Shown: positions 59,575 through 64,000 of the stretch, in pieces | Position numbering within the stretch: the stretch's first letter is position 1 | Layout: each line of letters opens with the position of its first letter | Assembly (NCBI GenBank): GCA_933228675.1 | Contig: OW121742.1 | Coordinates: 18,652,877 to 18,716,876, forward strand | Origin: Stomorhina lunata | Taxonomy: Eukaryota; Arthropoda; Insecta; Diptera; Rhiniidae | Reading direction: 5' to 3' | Length of the DNA stretch: 64,000 bases | Notes under the pieces: model-generated | What the model was told of the DNA's origin: nothing | The model's input: only the letters and a program-made list of their open reading frames with translations | The model's database searches: none | Program-made: the position numbers and the translations under genes

Positions 59575-61078
59575 AAAGAAATTTTTTAAAAATTTCCTAA
59601 AAAACTTAGAAATTTTTGAAAAAATTCTTAAAAAACTACGAAATTTTTGAAAAATTTCCTATAAAACTAAAAAAAAAATTTCAAAAATTTCCTATAAAAA
59701 TAGCTTTTATACACAAATACATTTTTTAAATTTCTTATAAAAATAAGAAATTTTTGAATAATTTTCTATAAAAATAAGAAAATTTTGAAAAATTTCCTAT
59801 AATTATAAGAAATTTTTGAAAAATTTTCTATAGATATAAGAAAGTTTTGGAAAAATTCCTATAAAAATAAGAAATTTTTTAAAAATTTCCTACTAGAATA
59901 AGAAATTTTTTAAAAATTTATTATAAAAATAAGAAACTTTTGAAAAATTTCTTATGGAAATAAGAAAGTTTTGAAAAATTTCCTATAAAAATAAGAAATT
60001 TTTGAAAAATTTCCTATAATAATGAAATTTTGGATAAATTTCATATAAAAATAAGAAATTGTTGAAAAATTTCCTATAAAAATAAGAAATTTTTGAAAAA
60101 TTTCCTATAAAAATAAGAAATTTTTGAAAAATTTCCTATAAAAATAAGAAATTTTTGAAAAATTTCCTATAAAAATAAGAAATTTTTGAAAAATATCCTA
60201 TAAAAATAAGAAATTTTTGAAAAATTTCCTATTAAAATAAGAAATTTTTGAAAAATTTTCTATATAAATAAGAAATTTTTGAAAAATTTCCTAAAAAAAA
60301 ATAATAAATTTTAGAAAAATTTTGTATCAAAATAAGAAATTTTTGAAAAATTTCCTGTAAAAATAAGAAATTTTTGAAAAATTTCCTATAAAAATAAGAA
60401 ATTTTTGAAAAATTTCCTATAAAAATAAGAAATTTTTGAAAAATTTCCTATAAAAATAAGAAATTTTTTAAAAATTTCCTAAAAAAATAAGAAATTTTTG
60501 AAAAATTTCCTTTAAAAATAAGAAATTTTTGAAAAATTTCCTATAAAAATAAGAAAATTTTGAAAAATTTCCTATAAAAATAAGAAATTTTTGAAAAATT
60601 TCCTATAAAAATAAGAAATTTTTGAAAAATTTCCTATAAAAATAAGAAATTTTTGAAAAATTTCCTATAAAAATAAGAAATTTTTGAAAAATTTCCTATA
60701 AAAATAAGAAATTTTTGAAAAATTTCCTATAAAAATAAGAAAATTTTGAAAAATTTCCTATAAAAATAAGAAATTTTTGAAAAATTTCCTATAAAAATAA
60801 GAAATTTTTGAAAAATTTCCTATAAAAATAAGAAATTTTTAAAAAATTTCCTATAAAAATAAGAAATTTTTGAAAAATTTCCTATAAAAATAAGAAATTT
60901 TTGAAAAATTTCCTATAAAAATAAGAAATTTTTGAAAAATTTCTTACAAAAATAAGAAATTTTTGAAAAATTTTCTATAAAAATAGGAAATTTTTGAAAT
61001 ATTTTCTATAAAAATAGGAAATTTTTGAAAAATGTCCTATAAAAATAGGAAATTTTTGAAAAATTTCCTATAAAAAAA
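59575..61078 (+). repeat. 31-bp palindromic satellite, array A5
   Basis: Same orientation as A1 and A2 (central G, A-rich spacer). Most units carry AAGAAATTTTTG, which breaks one end of the palindrome; the last 100 bp return to AGGAAA. Very uniform at 60,040-60,960. It starts immediately beyond the TIR element. Confidence 0.96.
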
Positions 61079-62490
61079 ATATATAAATTTCGGTTTATAT
61101 TTAATAAAATATAATATTTTTCTCTAAATGTATTTAAATGGGATGTTTTGAAGAAATTCTGTAAATTTAAATTAAAATTGTTCGTTATTTATCTAGCGAT
61201 ACAAATTTTAACGAAATTTTTGTTAAATTGAATATTAAAGTTAGTAAATCCCGATTTCATATAGATTTTAACAATTATAGGGTTCAAAGACAAGTTTGTT
61301 AAATTAAATGATTCATTTAATAAGACTTTCATAACTATTGAAGAATTTTATTTAAATTTAATTTAAATTAAATTTATAAATATGACTTAAACATTGAAAA
61401 TTGAAGTAATATTTCAAATTAAAGCCAGCCAAATTCTCGATACAAATAACAAACTTTTATAAAACATTAAAAATTGTTATTGCTATAACTATAGTTGAAC
61501 TATGATAAATACATAAATCCGACAGTCATCAAACATTTCTATTTTTTAAATTTTCAATTTTATACATAATTAATATAGATTTTAAGTGAATAAATTTATA
61601 CTTGAACTAATTAGTTAACTTTAATTATAAGATGACTATGAAGATTAAAAAAAAAAAAAGATTATTAATTAATATTTGACACTCAAACTTTTCTAATAGC
61701 TTTAAAGTGCAAAAAAAAAAAAGCTGTCATCCATACAATCATAAATTATTTTTAAAACCAGAGCTCGTTTAAGCCAATACCTTACTCTAAGTCATAGTTG
61801 AACTCATACTGATCCTATAACTACGAGTAAAGACAAAAAAAGATCATCTTCACAACGATCGTACTCACATTGAAAAGAAAAATTCATTCATAACTATTTT
61901 TGGTCTTATTTTTGATCGTCTTTTCTTATTTGTTTATTATGGGTTTTCTTAGTCGAAGGCTTAAACTGGTAAAACTGTTGAAAGAAACTCTTATACGGCT
62001 CTTTTGAAAAGAGCGCAAAGGTTCGATAATGTTTACCTGTATTTTATATAAATTTTATAGTTGAGGGTATAAGAGATTTGGGGTTGATCATTTTTATTAG
62101 CGATCGATAATCAATGAGAGAGAATAAATGAAAACAACAAAACTCTCAGGTGTTTTACACATGAATAGAGACAGATACTCATACATATACAAAGCGAGGG
62201 AGACTTAAGTGAACAGAAATCCTCATCATCACCTGTAGTTGATCTTGGAAAGAAACTTTTTCAAGAAGGGCCTCTAAATTGGTTAAGGAAATTTAAGGAA
62301 ACATATCTTTTCTTATAAAAAAATAGGACTCGAATTTTCTAAGTGAAGATTTAGCTTTAAATTTGGATAACTTTGTACCCTACATCATCTCAGCAGTAAA
62401 TATTTAAATTCTCAGGTAAAATTTTGCAAAAAATTCGTATTATCAACCAAAATTTTTCTACAATTAACCACATTTTCTAAAATTTCACAT
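61079..62490. other. unique A+T-rich spacer, nothing recognised
   Basis: Separates arrays A5 and A6, which point in opposite directions. A moderately complex patch (61,740-62,240) with GATC-type words ('agatcatcttcacaacgatcg') was noted. No gene is supported. Confidence 0.5.
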
Positions 62491-64000
62491 ACTTATAGGA
62501 AGTTTTTCAAAAACTTCTTAAAAATTTACAATTTTTTTTAGAAAATTTTTGAAAATTTCTTATTTTTATAGGAAATTTTTTAAAAATTTCCTATTTTTAT
62601 AGGTAATTTTTCAAAAAATTCTTATTTTGATAGGATATTTTTCAAAAATTTGCTATTTTTATAGGAAATTTTTAAAAAATTTACTATTTTTTTAGGAAAT
62701 TCTTCAAAAATTTCTTATTTTTATAGGAAATTTTTCAAAATTTTCTAATTTTTGTAGAAAATTAAAAAAAAAAATTCTTATTTTTATATTTTTGAAAATT
62801 TCTTATTTTTATAGGAAATTTTTCAAAAATTTTCTATTTTTAGGCAATTTTTCAAAAATATCTTATTTTTATAGGAAATTTTTTAAAAATTTTCTATTTT
62901 TATTGGAAATTTTTTGAAAAATTTATTATTTTTTTAGGAAATTTTTCAAAAAATTCTTATTTTTATAGGAAATTTTTCAAAAATTTCTAACTTTTATAGA
63001 AAACTTAAAAAAAAAAATTCTTATTTTTATAGGCAAATTTTCAAAAATTTACTATTTTTATAGGAAGTTTTTCAAAAATTTACTATTTTTATAGGAAAAT
63101 TTTCAAAAATTTACTATTTTTATAGGAAATTTTTCAAAAATTTACTATTTTTATACGAAATTTTTCAAAAATTTACTATTTTGATAGGAAATTTTTCAAA
63201 AATTTACTATTTTTATAGCAAATTTTTCAAAAATTTCTTATTTTTATAGGAAATTTTTCAAAAATTCTTATTTTTATAGGAAAATTTTCAAAAATTTCTT
63301 ATTTTTATAGGAAATTTTTCAAAAATTTCTTATTTTTATACACAATTTTTTAAAAAACTCTTATTCTAATAGGAAATTTTTTAAAAATTTCTTATTTTAA
63401 TAAGAAATTTTTCAAAAATTTCTCATTTTTAAAAGAAATTTTTCAAAAATTTCCTATTTTTATAAAAAATTTCCAAAAATTTCTTATTTTTATACCAAAT
63501 TTTTCAAAAATTTCTTCTTTTTATGGGAAATGTTATATTTTTAAAAAATGTCTTATTTTTATAGGAAATTTTTCAAAAATTTTTTATTTTTGTAACAAAA
63601 TTTTCAAAAATTTCTTTTTTTTATATGAAATTTTTCAAAAAATGTTTATTTTTATAGGAAATTTTTCAAAAATTTCTAATTTTTATAGGAATTTTTTTCA
63701 AAAATGTCTTTTTTATATGGGAAATTTATCTAAAATTTCTTATTTTTATGGAAAATTTATCAAAAATTTCTTATTTTTACAGAAAATTTTTTTAAAAACT
63801 CTTTTTTGAAATTTTGCGAAAATTTATTATTTTTGTATGAATTTTTTCAAAAATTTCTTATTTTTATAGGAAATTTTCCAATATTTTCTTATTTTTATAG
63901 GAAATTTTCCAAAAATTTCTTATTTTTATAGGAAATTTTTGAAACATTTTTAATTTTTATAGGAAATTTTTGAAAAATTTCTTATTTTTATAATAAAAAT
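62491..64000 (-). repeat. 31-bp palindromic satellite, array A6 (inverted, runs off the window)
   Basis: Reverse-complement orientation of A5 (central C, T-rich spacer), diverged, with frequent AAGAAA/TTTCTT and spacer variants (TTACTATTTTTATAGG at 63,045-63,220). The last two units switch to a central G (GGAAATTTTTGAAA, from about 63,930). It continues past the window end. Confidence 0.95.

Overview
The window looks like non-coding DNA from a fly, most likely a calyptrate (blow-fly or house-fly type). The base composition is strongly A+T-rich. There is no bacterial gene organisation. Around 6.76-7.25 kb sit pieces of an interspersed repeat familiar from fly genomes: a body reading 'tatgggagctatggtcaa', a later 'gccaagtttcag', and a GACA/GACGGACA tail. 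I recognise no protein-coding gene. The long open frames are periodic by-products of tandem repeats or short chance frames.

Roughly 40 of the 64 kb is tandem repeat, in about a dozen separate arrays divided by 0.3-2 kb of unremarkable A+T-rich DNA. There are three repeat classes. (1) A 31-bp palindromic satellite built on 'GGAAATTTTT-G-AAAAATTTCC', in six arrays: 0.1-2.0, 15.4-19.3, 20.7-21.6, 41.8-44.6, 59.6-61.1 and 62.5-64.0 kb, some in each orientation. (2) A 28-31-bp minisatellite group sharing the core TTTTTATAGAAAAATTTTCG followed by an array-specific block of about 8 bp: 11.5-14.2, 21.6-24.2, 25.7-28.4, 29.9-34.2, 35.8-40.0 and 45.9-48.9 kb. The array at 3.1-5.0 kb is a more distant relative. 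(3) Simple AGAC-based arrays: a (CAGA)n tract at 7.25-8.0 kb and a 12-bp satellite of about 5 kb (50.4-55.7 kb, with a degenerate outlier at 48.9-49.5 kb).

Three insertions stand out. At 17,646-18,514 an 869-bp composite retroelement interrupts a 31-bp satellite. It has a 9-bp target duplication, two direct copies of a ~205-bp unit and 90-bp perfect inverted arms. On its minus strand it carries an almost complete type I hammerhead ribozyme (17,806-17,874), which fits the terminal repeats of Penelope-like elements. At 35,910-35,984 a 75-bp fragment of the same family sits in another array. At 58,407-59,562 a TIR-bounded element with TA flanks carries a tRNA-Ala(AGC)-like sequence.

One candidate transcription start (Inr plus correctly spaced DPE, 10,583-10,616) lies in the most complex unique island. 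The whole fits either a very large intron or intergenic heterochromatin. The sequence alone does not decide between them.
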